Source: Poseidonocella sp. HB161398 (GTDB lineage: Bacteria > Pseudomonadota > Alphaproteobacteria > Rhodobacterales > Rhodobacteraceae). From it: a DNA stretch of 64,000 bases. Below, piece by piece: positions 1-11,379 of the stretch. Where the stretch lies: the NCBI RefSeq assembly GCF_005870025.1, contig NZ_VATA01000010.1, forward strand, positions 62,001 through 126,000, read 5' to 3'. The translations under genes and the position numbers were made by a program. Positions within the stretch are counted from its first letter, which is position 1, and every line of letters starts with the position of its first letter. Below the pieces are notes generated by a model that was not told the DNA's origin, did no database searches, and worked only from the letters and a program-made list of their open reading frames with translations.

Positions 1-319
1 CGACGAAGCGCGTGCCCCGGATCCGCGTCCCGCGGTTCATGTCCCGGATCGCGCCCCGCAAGATCGCGCTGGGGCATGCGCGACATCCCATCGCCGGGCC
101 CGGAACCTGTCGGCTTCGGGCCGCGGCCTGCGCCTGATCCCGCCGGCATGCGTGCCGCCTTCCGTCAAGCCCCACCGCGCGGCGGTTCCCGGAGCAGGTC
201 ACAAACCGAAGCCGCCGGGCGGATGCGAATGGCGGCGGAGCCATTGCCGAGGCCGCCGCGGGACCGCCGATGCGGACCGCGCCGGTGAGGACAGCGGGTC
301 GGGACAGCCTCGAGACGGG
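1..319. other. No gene recognised at the left edge
   Basis: This GC-rich stretch shows only short overlapping open frames of arginine- and proline-rich composition, with no ribosome-binding site or recognisable domain. It precedes the transposase remnant and may hold the eroded 5' end of that element, but I see no match strong enough to claim it. Confidence 0.4.
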
Positions 320-469
320 GATCAGGACGGGGGTGCAAGTGGCGCTGGCCATGCCCTTGCGCAGCCGTGACCTGCGGGTCGCGCAGTGACCCCGGCTGGC
401 GCAGGCGCTGCGGGCCCGCTCGACCTCCTCGCGGACAGCACCAGCATCAAGTTCCCGGGCGAATGAAGA

Positions 470-509
470 GGGACCGTGGCGCCGGTGGCGCCGCGAAAGC
501 CCGGTGAAT
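470..509 (-). repeat. Short palindromic insertion, copy A
   Basis: A 40-bp segment whose reverse complement matches 35 of 40 bases at 933-972. It contains a GGCGCC-spacer-GGCGCC core. It interrupts the transposase exactly between the codons for PGE and WLARK, and GAATG flanks it on both sides (461-465 and 510-514), as a target duplication would. The insertion adds 49 bp in all and shifts the frame. Confidence 0.7.
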
Positions 510-698
510 GAATGGCTGGCCAGGAAGCGCGGCACCCACCGTCGTCGCCAGTACCCCAAGGTCCATCCGGCGATGGACACAAGCACCGGTGACATCCGGG
601 CGGTGGAACTCACCTCCAGCCGAGAGGGCGACAGCCCGGTTCTGCCGAACCTTCTGGACCAGGTCCCCGCGGACGAGGAAATCGGCACCGTTACCAGA

Positions 699-762
699 GA
701 GTTGCCAGTGGATGCGCCGTCGCCCATCGGGCTCGGACCGATGGCGCCGCGATGGGCAACTC
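699..762. repeat. In-frame palindromic insertion in the transposase remnant
   Basis: About 26 extra codons sit between the transposase blocks GTVT and AFDTRRC, where the family has only a few residues. The extra DNA has inverted ends (GAGTTGCC at 699-706, GGCAACTC at 755-762). It has an inner hairpin (CCATCGG 724-730, CCGATGG 738-744) and a further 8-bp inverted pair at 722-729 and 750-757. GGCACCG lies on both flanks. The length is close to 78 bp, a multiple of three, so the frame stays open. It differs in sequence from copies A and B. Confidence 0.55.
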
Positions 763-932
763 CGGGCACCGCCGGCGACGCCTTCGACACCCGCCGGTGC
801 CTTGCGGCGATCCTGGCGCGCGGAGGCACGGCGGTCATTCCCGTCCAGAAAAACGGCCGGCTCTGGCAGGCGGACTGCCCTACTGCGCTGGCGCGCAACG
901 CCATCCTGCGGGCCACCCGGCGGCTCGACCGC

Positions 933-972
933 GTTCGCCGGACTTTCGCGGCGCCACTGGCGCCACGGTTCC
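933..972 (+). repeat. Short palindromic insertion, copy B
   Basis: This is the second copy of the 40-bp element at 470-509, in the opposite orientation. It lies between the transposase codons RRLDR and LWKRW and shifts the reading frame there. Cutting out about 45 bp restores the expected protein join. Confidence 0.7.
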
Positions 973-1216
973 GGCTCGCTCTGGAAGCGGTGGGCCGGCG
1001 GCCACGTCCGGAGCGGGATCGAGGCCAGGATGACGAACCTCAAATCCTTCGGCGAACGGATCGCTTCAAGGGAGCCCGACCGACAGACCGCCAAAATCCA
1101 CATCCGGATTGCCCTTGTGAACCGCTTCAACGCCCTCGGCAGCGCCGAGATCGAGCGCGTGGCCTGACCCTAGCTGGGGAAAGGAGCATCACGCCCCGAC
1201 GCAGACTTCTGCAACA

Positions 1217-1735
1217 ATGCCGATCCAGACCGTGGATCAGAAGAACCTTGCGCTGGAGGCGCAGAAGAAGCTTCTCGCGGGCGAGATCAAGGCGCGACAG
1301 CAACGGAACGTTGTCGAGGCCAAGGCCTTCTCCGAGCGTTTGCAGGCCGCTGTTGCCCGCTATCACGCCAACGCCATCACCAGCCTGAAGATGATCCAGG
1401 AACTGATCGACATGGCCAAGGACGTGAAGGCAGCGACGCAGCGTGGCGACGATCCGGGGCTGAGCCAAGAGGAGCTGGAGTTCCATGACGCCTTGGCAGA
1501 GAACCGAAGCGCGATGAATGTTCTGGGGAACGAGGAGTTGCGCAAGATCGCCCAAGTCCTGGTCGAGCAGCTTCAGCAGAACGTCACCGTTGACTGGCAG
1601 CGCAAGGAATGCGCCCGCGCAAAGTTGCGGGTACGCGTCCGGCGGATACTGAAGAGATGCGAATACCCGCCGGATCTGGCGCCCGCTGCCATCAACTTGG
1701 TTCTGAGCCAGGCCGAAACGCTTTTGCGACGGAAA
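1217..1735 (+). pseudogene. hsdR: C-terminal remnant of type I restriction enzyme subunit HsdR
   Basis: Residues 9 to about 170 of this open frame match the C-terminal helical domain of type I restriction endonuclease R subunits (DUF3387/EcoEI R C-terminal type). Diagnostic blocks are KNLALEAQKKLL, YHANAITSLKMIQELI, GLSQEELEFHDALAENRSA, NVTVDW and ARAKLRVRVRRIL. The nuclease and helicase motor domains, normally several hundred residues upstream, are absent and replaced by the transposase remnant. Beyond about position 1735 the frame runs on to 1966 with arginine- and serine-rich sequence unlike HsdR, so the true C-terminus is frameshifted or lost. No hsdM or hsdS lies in the window. It is non-functional as a restriction enzyme. 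Confidence 0.85.
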
Positions 1736-2063
1736 GCGCCCTGGCTTGCGGTCTCGTTAGGGCCTGCGGGCGGCTGGAGGAGAGCACCTCCGCTAGCCCG
1801 CAATCCGGGATGGCGCGATGACCCTGAGACACCTCTCCACGCCGGCGGTTATCGCCTCTGGCTCTGGATCGGCGGAAAGCGCCCCTCAGCCGCACCGCCC
1901 CTCACCGCCTCAAGCAGCTGGTCGGCCAGCGTATCGGCAAGCAGCTCGAGTAGACGTTCTTCTTGACCAAATCCCTGCCTGCCATCGGGGTCCTCCTCAC
2001 GACAGAGCCTTGCGCCGGATCATGTGCCCAGCCGCACACTTTGCAAGCATGCTCCAGATATGG
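1736..2063. other. Intergenic remainder of the decayed patch
   Basis: No intact gene is visible. A minus-strand stretch near 1905-1960 could encode a leucine-rich helix (LLELLADTLADQLLEAV), which looks like the edge of a small integrative-element protein, but it has no convincing start or stop context. Confidence 0.4.
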
Positions 2064-2086
2064 AAAGGGCGCCCAATGGGCGCCCT
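2064..2086 (-). terminator. Terminator of secA
   Basis: A perfect 9-bp stem, AGGGCGCCC (2066-2074) and GGGCGCCCT (2078-2086), with a 3-nt loop. On the minus strand it is followed by TTTCC. It lies 69 bp past the secA stop. Confidence 0.75.
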
Positions 2087-2154
2087 ACATGTAGATTCCG
2101 GAAAAACTAGCCTTCCGCGGGAAAAACTCAGGTAACTCCTACAGCGCCGGCGCC

Positions 2155-4872
<2,718 letters not shown>

Positions 4873-5057
4873 GTCTCTCTCCGCTTCGCTTGCGCGTCCT
4901 GACCCGTTCTTGAACGGCGGCGCCTTGCCGCCCCCGGCGGCACATCCTATGAAGCGGTCAGATGCTGCCCCCGTCGTCTGGGTCTCCAGCGATGTAAGGG
5001 GCAGGTCTGAGAGTGTCAACGCCGCCGGACGCGCACAATCCTTGGAAGGAACGCCCC

Positions 5058-5918
5058 GTGAAGCTCAACTCCCGTCTTCTCCTGACCACCGCCGCTGCCA
5101 TCGGACTTGCCTCTGCAGTTGCGGCCCAGGAGGCCCCGGCCCCTGAACTCCCCGGTTTCGACACGGTCGTCGCCACGGTGAACGGAGCCGACATCACTGC
5201 GGGCGAAGTCATGCTGATGCGGTCGCGGCTGCCGCAGCAATACCAGCAGATGCCCGATGACCAGCTCTTCGACACGCTGCTCGACCAGATGGTCAGCCAG
5301 CAGCTTCTGGCCGGCGAGATGAAGGACCATCCGCCGATCGTCGCCGCCGCCGTCGCCAACGAGGAGCGCACGCTGGTCTCGGGCCTGGTGCTGCAGGACG
5401 TCGCCAACGCCGCCGTCACCGACGAGGCGCTGCAGGAGCTCTATGACGCAACCTATGCGAATGCAGAGCCGAGCCGCGAATACCACGCCGCCCACATCCT
5501 CGTGGAAACCGAGGAAGAGGCCCAGGCCATCGTCGACCAGCTCAATGACGGCGCCGATTTCGCCGAGCTGGCCAAGGAGAAGTCGACCGGCCCGTCCGGC
5601 CCGAATGGCGGCGATCTCGGCTGGTTCGGCGCCGGCATGATGGTGCCCGAATTCGAGCAGGCCGTGACCGAACTTGAGCCCGGCACGATCTCCGCTCCGG
5701 TGCAGACCCAGTTCGGCTGGCATGTCATCAAGCTGGAAGAGACCCGGCTCTCCGACGCGCCCGCGCTCGACGACGTGCGCGACGAGCTGACCCAGACGCT
5801 GCAGCGCAAGGCCGTCGAGGCCAAGATCGACCAGCTGACCGACGGCGCCGAGATCGAGCGCAAGAGCTCGTCCGACGTCGATGCCAGCTTCATGTCCGAT
5901 CCCGATTTCGTGAAGTGA
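5058..5918 (+). CDS. Periplasmic parvulin-type peptidylprolyl isomerase
   Basis: The product should catalyse cis-trans isomerisation of prolyl bonds in the periplasm or help fold outer-membrane proteins. It begins with a signal peptide ending near VAAQ, then a SurA/PrsA-like helical region, then one PpiC rotamase domain at about residues 140-235 with [29 protein letters not shown] and [11 protein letters not shown]. The length is 286 residues. GTG at 5058 is preferred over the upstream GTG at 5013 because GGAAGGA lies 7 bases before it and the signal peptide then sits at the N-terminus. It is followed after 7 bp by argJ. Its exact clients cannot be told from sequence. Confidence 0.9.
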   Translation: MKLNSRLLLTTAAAIGLASAVAAQEAPAPELPGFDTVVATVNGADITAGEVMLMRSRLPQQYQQMPDDQLFDTLLDQMVSQQLLAGEMKDHPPIVAAAVANEERTLVSGLVLQDVANAAVTDEALQELYDATYANAEPSREYHAAHILVETEEEAQAIVDQLNDGADFAELAKEKSTGPSGPNGGDLGWFGAGMMVPEFEQAVTELEPGTISAPVQTQFGWHVIKLEETRLSDAPALDDVRDELTQTLQRKAVEAKIDQLTDGAEIERKSSSDVDASFMSDPDFVK

Positions 5919-5925
5919 CACGCTG

Positions 5926-7251
5926 ATGCGCAAAGCCCAGTTCCGGCGCGACCAGCGCGCCCTGACCCGCGCCCGCATCCAGCGCCGCCTGGCGGGCAAG
6001 CCCGCCCAGGCAGCGCCGGCCGCGCCGCTGGTCTCCCCGCTCGCTCCGGCGGGCGGGTTTCCCGAACTGCCCGCGATCGCCGGGCTGGAGCTCTCCTCCG
6101 TGGCTGCGGGGGTGAAATACAAGGGCCGTCCCGACGTGATGATGGCGCGGCTGGCCCCGGGATCGGTGATCGCCGGGGTGACCACGCGCTCTTCGACCCG
6201 CTCGGCGCCGGTGCTCGACTGCGAGGCCAAGCTGGCCGCGGTCGAGGCGCCGGAGGCCGGGGCGGCCTTCCTCGTGAATGCCGGCAACTCGAACGCCTTC
6301 ACCGGCGGGCGCGGGCTGGAATCCGTCGAGGCGGTGACCGCCGCGGTGGCCCAGGTGCTGGATCTGCCGCAATCGCGGATCTTCACCTCCTCCACCGGGG
6401 TGATCGGCCAGCCGCTGCCGCATGACCGCATCATCGCGGCGCTCGGCACCCTGGCCGGCGATCTCTCGCCCGAAGGCTGGACCGGCGCGGCGCGGGCGAT
6501 CATGACCACCGACACCTTCCCCAAGGGCTCGGTGGAGACCGCGCAGCTTGCGGGCGGCAAGGTCACCGTGGCGGGCTTCGCCAAGGGCTCCGGCATGATC
6601 GCGCCCGACATGGGCACGATGCTGGTCTACATCTTCACCGACGCGAAGATCTCGCAGCCGGCGCTGACCGCGATGCTGCGCCGCCTGACCGACCGCAGCT
6701 TCAACAGCATCACGGTCGACAGCGACACCTCCACCTCGGACACGCTGCTGGTCGGCGCGACCGGCCAGGGGGCCGAGGTCACGGACGCGGACGAGGCGGC
6801 CTTCGAGGCGGCGCTCGGCGCGGTGATGACCGATCTGGCGCTGCAGGTGGTGCGCGACGGCGAAGGGGCCACGAAGCTCCTCGAGGTCCGCGTGACCGGC
6901 GCCGAAAGCGACGCGGATGCCCGCAAGGTCGCGCTCGCCATCGCCAATTCGCCGCTGGTGAAGACCGCGGTGGCCGGCGAGGATCCGAACTGGGGCCGCA
7001 TCGTCATGGCCGTCGGCAAGTCCGGCGCCAGGGCGGACCGCGACCTGCTGTCGATCCGCTTCGGCGACATCCTGGTGGCCGAGAACGGCTGGGTGGCGCC
7101 GAGCTATACCGAAGAGGCGGGCGCCAGCTACATGACGCAGGCAGAGCTGGTGGTGACCACCGATCTCGGCCTGGGCGCGGGCAGCTCGACCGTCTGGACC
7201 TGCGATCTCACGCACCGCTACATCTCGATCAACGCGGATTACCGGTCGTGA
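5926..7251 (+). CDS. argJ: Bifunctional ornithine acetyltransferase / N-acetylglutamate synthase
   Basis: ArgJ moves acetyl groups from N-acetylornithine to glutamate and, in bifunctional forms, also makes N-acetylglutamate from acetyl-CoA, giving the cyclic arginine pathway. The 441-residue product is self-cleaving in this family. The predicted cleavage site is MG-TML, making Thr231 the new N-terminal nucleophile. The oxyanion-type SSTGVIGQPLP block and GEDPNWGRI near the end are present. The first 30 or so residues, rich in Arg and Gln, extend beyond the usual start, and no strong ribosome-binding site supports the chosen ATG, so a later start is possible. The mutT start overlaps its stop codon. 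Confidence 0.95.
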   Translation: MRKAQFRRDQRALTRARIQRRLAGKPAQAAPAAPLVSPLAPAGGFPELPAIAGLELSSVAAGVKYKGRPDVMMARLAPGSVIAGVTTRSSTRSAPVLDCEAKLAAVEAPEAGAAFLVNAGNSNAFTGGRGLESVEAVTAAVAQVLDLPQSRIFTSSTGVIGQPLPHDRIIAALGTLAGDLSPEGWTGAARAIMTTDTFPKGSVETAQLAGGKVTVAGFAKGSGMIAPDMGTMLVYIFTDAKISQPALTAMLRRLTDRSFNSITVDSDTSTSDTLLVGATGQGAEVTDADEAAFEAALGAVMTDLALQVVRDGEGATKLLEVRVTGAESDADARKVALAIANSPLVKTAVAGEDPNWGRIVMAVGKSGARADRDLLSIRFGDILVAENGWVAPSYTEEAGASYMTQAELVVTTDLGLGAGSSTVWTCDLTHRYISINADYRS

Positions 7252-7646
7252 AGATGGTCCTGGTCTCCGCCGTCGTCCTCGTCGATGCCGACGGGCGCGT
7301 GCTGGTCGCACAGCGCCCCGAAGGCAAGGCGTTGGCGGGACTGTGGGAATTCCCGGGCGGCAAGGTCGAGCCCGGGGAGACCCCCGAAGCAGCCCTGATC
7401 CGCGAGCTCCAGGAGGAGCTCGGGATCGACACCCAGGCCTCCTGCCTGGCCCCGCTGACCTTCGCCAGCCACAGCTACGAGCATTTCCACCTGCTGATGC
7501 CGACCTTCATCTGCCGCCGCTGGAACGGCACGCCCACGGGGCGCGAAGGCCAGGCGATGAAATGGGTGCGTCCGGCGCAGCTGCGCGATCTGGAGATGCC
7601 CGAGGCGGACCTCCCCCTGATCCCGGTGATCCGCGACTGGGTCTGA
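7248..7646 (+). CDS. mutT: Nudix hydrolase, MutT-type 8-oxo-dGTP diphosphatase
   Basis: The 132-residue product carries a complete Nudix box, GGKVEPGETPEAALIRELQE followed by ELGI, which binds Mg and hydrolyses nucleoside diphosphate derivatives. Size and the WEFPGGK context fit MutT, which removes 8-oxo-dGTP and prevents A:T to C:G mutations. The GTG start at 7248 overlaps the argJ stop by 4 bp, implying translational coupling; an ATG at 7254 is an alternative. Other small Nudix substrates cannot be excluded from sequence. Confidence 0.88.
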   Translation: MKMVLVSAVVLVDADGRVLVAQRPEGKALAGLWEFPGGKVEPGETPEAALIRELQEELGIDTQASCLAPLTFASHSYEHFHLLMPTFICRRWNGTPTGREGQAMKWVRPAQLRDLEMPEADLPLIPVIRDWV

Positions 7647-7890
7647 GCGTGATTCGGCAGTGTTAGCGCTGCCGTCAATGCTGCATGTGCGAAAAATCCC
7701 GCAGCCTACCCAGTAAGATACATTGAGCTATACAATTGGACAGGTTTGCATAACATTTCTACCTCATTTGCTTGCAAAATAGGCCAATGTGACACCCCGA
7801 TGACGCTTTTCTTAGTGAAATCCCAAGGGAGATTAATTAAATCTGGGATCAAGGACACCACCAACAACATGACTCCGGGGGGAACCAGCC
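7647..7890. promoter_or_regulatory. AT-rich upstream region of the 40-codon gene
   Basis: From about 7700 to 7860 the composition is far more AT-rich than anything around it. It holds a hairpin with an AGATT/AATCT stem (7830-7834, 7840-7844) flanked by TCCC (7821-7824) and GGGA (7845-7848). It most likely contains the promoter and leader of the small gene at 7891; no protein gene is visible in it. Confidence 0.45.
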
Positions 7891-8013
7891 ATGCTCAAGA
7901 CCATCACTGTGGGAAGCCACATCTCCGTCCAGGGCACTTTCGTCAAAGCCCTCGCCAACGGCCGCATCATCGTGCGCGTTGGCCCGCGGACCTTCGAAGG
8001 CACGCCGGTCTGA
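7891..8013 (+). CDS. Small protein of 40 residues, function unknown
   Basis: A 41-codon frame starts with ATG eight bases after GGGGGGAA and ends at TGA 8011-8013. A strong rho-independent terminator follows 37 bp later, so it forms a complete single-gene unit. The product starts MLKTITVGSHISVQGTF and ends RTFEGTPV. It alternates hydrophobic and polar residues as a small beta-rich fold would. I believe similar short proteins occur in relatives, sometimes annotated vaguely as a translation factor, but I cannot confirm this. No signal peptide or membrane segment is present. Function unknown. Confidence 0.72.
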   Translation: MLKTITVGSHISVQGTFVKALANGRIIVRVGPRTFEGTPV

Positions 8014-8049
8014 TCACCAGCCACACTGTTTTCAGACCACGCACCGGCA

Positions 8050-8084
8050 GGGCCGAGCGATCCATCGCTCGGCCCTTTCATTTT
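8050..8084 (+). terminator. Rho-independent terminator of the 40-codon gene
   Basis: A perfect 11-bp stem, GGGCCGAGCGA (8050-8060) and TCGCTCGGCCC (8065-8075), has a TCCA loop and is followed by TTTCATTTT. Confidence 0.92.
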
Positions 8085-8127
8085 GTCGGCTGCCCCTGAA
8101 CACCCCCTGCCCCGGCACCGCATCCCC

Positions 8128-8158
8128 GAAACGGAAACGGGCGCCCGAAGGCGCCCGT
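8128..8158 (-). terminator. Terminator of the rimP-nusA-ylxR-infB operon
   Basis: A 9-bp stem, ACGGGCGCC (8137-8145) and GGCGCCCGT (8150-8158), with a 4-nt loop. On the minus strand it is followed by a T-rich tract, 22 bp beyond the infB stop. Confidence 0.8.
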
Positions 8159-8180
8159 CCGAATTCTGGTCTGCCGGTCC

Positions 8181-10724
8181 TCAGGAGAGGGTCCGGGTGA
8201 CTTCCTCGCGCTCGAAGATCTCGATGACATCGCCCTCGCGGACATCGTCATAGGCTTCGAAGGCCATGCCGCATTCCTGGCCCGACTGGACCTCGGACAC
8301 TTCGTCCTTGAAGCGCTTCAGCGTCTTCAGCGTGCCCTCGTGGATCACGACGTTGTCGCGCAGCAGGCGGACGCCTGCCGAACGGCGCGCCACGCCCTCG
8401 GTGACCAGGCAGCCGGCGACCTTGCCGATGCCGGTGACCTTGAAGACCTGCCGGATTTCCGCGTAGCCGATGAAGTTCTCGCGGATCTCGTTCGACAGCA
8501 GGCCCGAGGCCGCCGCTTTCACGTCATCCACCAGATCGTAGATCACCGAGTAGTAGCGGATCTCCACGCCCTTCTGGTTCGCGGCGTTCCGTGCCGGAGC
8601 GTTGGCCCGGACGTTGAAGCCGAAGACCGGCGCACCGGAGGCTTCCGCCAGGCCGATATCCGACTCGGTGATCGCGCCGACACCCGAATGCAGCACGCGC
8701 ACGCGGACCTCGTCGTTGCCGATCTTCTCCATCGCCTGGACGATCGCCTCGGCAGAGCCCTGCACGTCGGCCTTCACCAGGATGGGCAGCTCGGCGACAT
8801 TCTCGTCCGCCTTGGCCTTCGCCATGAGCTGTTCCAGCGTGGTGGCGGCCCCGGCAGCGGCGCGCTTGTCCTTGGCGGCCTGCTCGCGGTAATCCGCGAT
8901 CTCGCGCGCCTGCGCCTCGGTCTCGACCACGTTCAGAACGTCGCCCGCTTCCGGCGTGCCGTTCAGGCCCAGGACCTCGACCGGCTCGGACGGACCGGCC
9001 GACTTGACCCGCTCGCCCTTGTCGTTGATCAGCGCGCGGACCTTGCCCCACTGTTCGCCGACGACGAAGATGTCGCCCTGCTTCAGCGTGCCGTTCTGCA
9101 CCAGGACGGTCGCGACCGGGCCGCGGCCGACATCCAGCTGCGCCTCGATCACGGCACCGCTTGCGGCGCGGTCGGGGTTGGCCTTCAGTTCCAGGATCTC
9201 GGACTGCAGCGCGATCGCGTCGAGCAGCTCGTCGAGCCCGAGGCCGGTCTTGGCCGAAACCTCGACATCCTGCACTTCGCCCGACATGGCCTCGACGACC
9301 ACCTCGTGCTGCAGCAGAGCCGTGCGGACCTTCATCGGGTCGGCTTCCGGCTTGTCGATCTTGTTGATCGCCACGATCATCGGCACGCCCGCCGCCTTGG
9401 CATGGGCGATGGCCTCGACCGTCTGCGGCATGACCGCGTCATCCGCCGCGACAACCAGGACCACGATATCCGTCACCTGGGCACCACGTGCCCGCATCGA
9501 GGTGAAGGCCGCGTGGCCGGGCGTGTCGAGGAAGGTGATCAGCTGGCCGCCATCGGTGCGCACCTGGTAGGCGCCGATATGCTGGGTGATCCCGCCGGCC
9601 TCGCCCGCAACCACCTTGGCGTTGCGAATCGCGTCCAGCAGAGAGGTCTTGCCGTGGTCGACATGGCCCATGATGGTCACGACCGGCGCGCGCGGCTGCA
9701 GGTCCTCTTCCTTGTCGTCGACCGTATGGATGACGTCCTCGACATCGGAGTCGGAGACCCGGACCACCTTGTGGCCGAATTCCTCGATCAGCAGTTCCGC
9801 GGTGTCGGCGTCGATCGACTGGTTCTGGGTCGCCATGATGCCGTTCTGCATCAGCGCCTTGACCACGTCGGCCACGCGTTCCGCCATGCGGTTGGCCAGC
9901 TCCTGGACCACGATGGTCTCGGGCAGCTGGACGTCGCGCACGATCTTCTCGCGGCTGTCGCCCATGCCGACCTGCTTGCGGCGCTCGCGTTCCTGCTTGC
10001 GGCGCATCGCGGCCAGCGACCGGCCGCGGTTCTCGCCGCCGCCGTTCAGGGCCTGGTTGAGCGTCAGCTTGCCGGAACGGCGGTTGTCGTCGCGGCCGCG
10101 CTTCTTGCCTGCGCTGTCGCGGTCGCCGTCGGTCTTGCCCTTGCGGGGGGTCGGCACGCCGGATTTGGTCGGCACGGCACGCTCGGCACGGCCTGCATCG
10201 GCGGCGCCCGGAGCGGGAGCCTGCTCGGCAGCGGTCGCAGCGGCCTTCTCCGCGCGCTTCGCAGCGGCGGCATCTTCCTTGGCCTTCTTGGCGGCTTCCT
10301 CGGCCTCGCGCTTCTTGCGCTCGTCCTCTTCGGCCTTGGCCTTCAGCGCTTCTTCGCGCTCGCGCTCTTCGCGCTCCTTGGCCTCGATCTCCGCCCGGCG
10401 GCGCTCGCGCTCGTCGGCGCGGCGCTTCTCTTCCTCGGCGCGTTCGCGGGCGTCGTCAGCCTCGCGGGCCTTCGCAGCCTGCAGCGCACGCAGGCGGCGT
10501 TCCATCTCCGCATCGGAGATCCCGGCAGGACGTCGGGACGGGTCGCCACCGGCTGCGCCGCCGCCGGACTTGTTCCCCCCGGGCTTCGGGACCACCACGC
10601 GCTTGCGCTTGGTTTCGACCACGACATTCTTCGTCCGGCCGTGGCTGAAGCTCTGCTTCACCTGACCGGAACGAGGACCACCACCGCGGACACCCAGAGT
10701 TTTCTTACCGTCGCTATCGCTCAT
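8181..10724 (-). CDS. infB: Translation initiation factor IF-2
   Basis: IF-2 is the GTPase that brings initiator tRNA to the 30S subunit and promotes subunit joining. The product opens with the alphaproteobacterial [15 protein letters not shown], followed by a long highly charged Glu/Lys/Arg coiled-coil region (about residues 70-165), then the G domain with [12 protein letters not shown] (near residue 355), DTPGHAAF and NKIDKP, and the EF-Tu-like and C2 domains. An ATG at 10736, overlapping the ylxR stop, would add four residues; I preferred 10724 for the familiar N-terminus, although neither start has ideal ribosome-binding spacing. It is the last gene of the operon. Confidence 0.96.
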   Translation of the reverse strand: MSDSDGKKTLGVRGGGPRSGQVKQSFSHGRTKNVVVETKRKRVVVPKPGGNKSGGGAAGGDPSRRPAGISDAEMERRLRALQAAKAREADDARERAEEEKRRADERERRRAEIEAKEREEREREEALKAKAEEDERKKREAEEAAKKAKEDAAAAKRAEKAAATAAEQAPAPGAADAGRAERAVPTKSGVPTPRKGKTDGDRDSAGKKRGRDDNRRSGKLTLNQALNGGGENRGRSLAAMRRKQERERRKQVGMGDSREKIVRDVQLPETIVVQELANRMAERVADVVKALMQNGIMATQNQSIDADTAELLIEEFGHKVVRVSDSDVEDVIHTVDDKEEDLQPRAPVVTIMGHVDHGKTSLLDAIRNAKVVAGEAGGITQHIGAYQVRTDGGQLITFLDTPGHAAFTSMRARGAQVTDIVVLVVAADDAVMPQTVEAIAHAKAAGVPMIVAINKIDKPEADPMKVRTALLQHEVVVEAMSGEVQDVEVSAKTGLGLDELLDAIALQSEILELKANPDRAASGAVIEAQLDVGRGPVATVLVQNGTLKQGDIFVVGEQWGKVRALINDKGERVKSAGPSEPVEVLGLNGTPEAGDVLNVVETEAQAREIADYREQAAKDKRAAAGAATTLEQLMAKAKADENVAELPILVKADVQGSAEAIVQAMEKIGNDEVRVRVLHSGVGAITESDIGLAEASGAPVFGFNVRANAPARNAANQKGVEIRYYSVIYDLVDDVKAAASGLLSNEIRENFIGYAEIRQVFKVTGIGKVAGCLVTEGVARRSAGVRLLRDNVVIHEGTLKTLKRFKDEVSEVQSGQECGMAFEAYDDVREGDVIEIFEREEVTRTLS

Positions 10725-10732
10725 AAAGCCGT

Positions 10733-11356
10733 TCATTCCTTCCCGGGGGCCGAATTACCCCCGTCCTGCGGGCGCAGGCCCGCCAAACGTGACGCTTCCT
10801 CTACAACACGGCGGGCGAGTCCACCAGCGGCAAGCGCACCGTGCACGACATTTTCCCGGCCAAACGCCAGACCAAGCTCCGCGCCCGAGAGCACGGAAAT
10901 TAACGTATCCGGCCCATTCGGCGGCCGGAGCTTCGACTTTCCCCGCTCCGAGCCGTCGCAAGCCTGGAGCAGCACAACCGCCTCGCCGTTATCCAGCCAG
11001 GCCTTGACCTTTTCGTAGCCGGCCACCGCCCCGCCCGCCTTGCGGGCAAGCGCGACCAGCGTGACCAGCCGCTGCGCGAGACCGGCCTCGACCATCGCGG
11101 GGAGGTCGGCCGGCGCCTGCAGCTGGCATTTGGCGGCGCGGCTGAAGAGCTTCTTCTTCACCGCCAGCTCGATCGCTGCCCGATCGGCCGCGACCCACAT
11201 TCCCCGCCCCGGCAGCTTCTCCGCCAGGTCCGGGACCACTTCGCCGCCGGGACCGGCCACGAACCGGACCAGCCCCGCCTTCGGCCCCGACGCGCCCGTT
11301 GCCAGGCAGCGCCGTTCGGGCCCGTCCGTCTCGGCCTTCCGTCCGCCCCGGCTCAT
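10733..11356 (-). CDS. YlxR-type RNA-binding protein with L7Ae-like domain
   Basis: The 207-residue protein has an N-terminal YlxR/DUF448 domain, seen as RRCLATG, LVRFV and PGRGMWV with a basic patch [14 protein letters not shown]-terminal half resembles L7Ae/L30e RNA-binding folds ([21 protein letters not shown]). Such proteins lie between nusA and infB in many bacteria and are thought to act in ribosome or RNase P biology; the precise role here is inferred. Its stop lies within a few bases of the infB start and nusA ends 23 bp upstream, so it is cotranscribed. Confidence 0.88.
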   Translation of the reverse strand: MSRGGRKAETDGPERRCLATGASGPKAGLVRFVAGPGGEVVPDLAEKLPGRGMWVAADRAAIELAVKKKLFSRAAKCQLQAPADLPAMVEAGLAQRLVTLVALARKAGGAVAGYEKVKAWLDNGEAVVLLQACDGSERGKSKLRPPNGPDTLISVLSGAELGLAFGRENVVHGALAAGGLARRVVEEASRLAGLRPQDGGNSAPGKE

Positions 11357-11379
11357 GACTTGCGCCTCCGGGCCGTCTC

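Larger units (their letters stand above)
320..1167 (+). pseudogene. Decayed IS5-family transposase
   Basis: The three plus frames together reproduce the C-terminal two thirds of an IS5-family DDE transposase of the kind common in Rhodobacteraceae. Recognisable blocks are VALAMPLR (near 340-365), DLLADSTSIKF (near 420-455), GDIRAVELTSSREGDSPVLP (near 590-650), AFDTRRC (near 780-800) and, in another frame, LWKRWAGGHVRS to the end. The DSTSIK block carries the first catalytic aspartate region and AFDTRRC the second. About 45 codons seem to be missing between VALAMPLR and the DST block. Three short insertions, near 466-514, 690-770 and 932-978, disrupt or lengthen the frame. No intact terminal inverted repeats were found, so it cannot be active. 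I reconstructed the homology by eye from family memory; the assignment is strong but exact ends are approximate. Confidence 0.82.

Noticed and set aside
8340-11018. An 892-codon open frame antisense to infB.
   Set aside because: Same cause: third-position GC keeps the opposite frame open. No ribosome-binding site or motif supports it.
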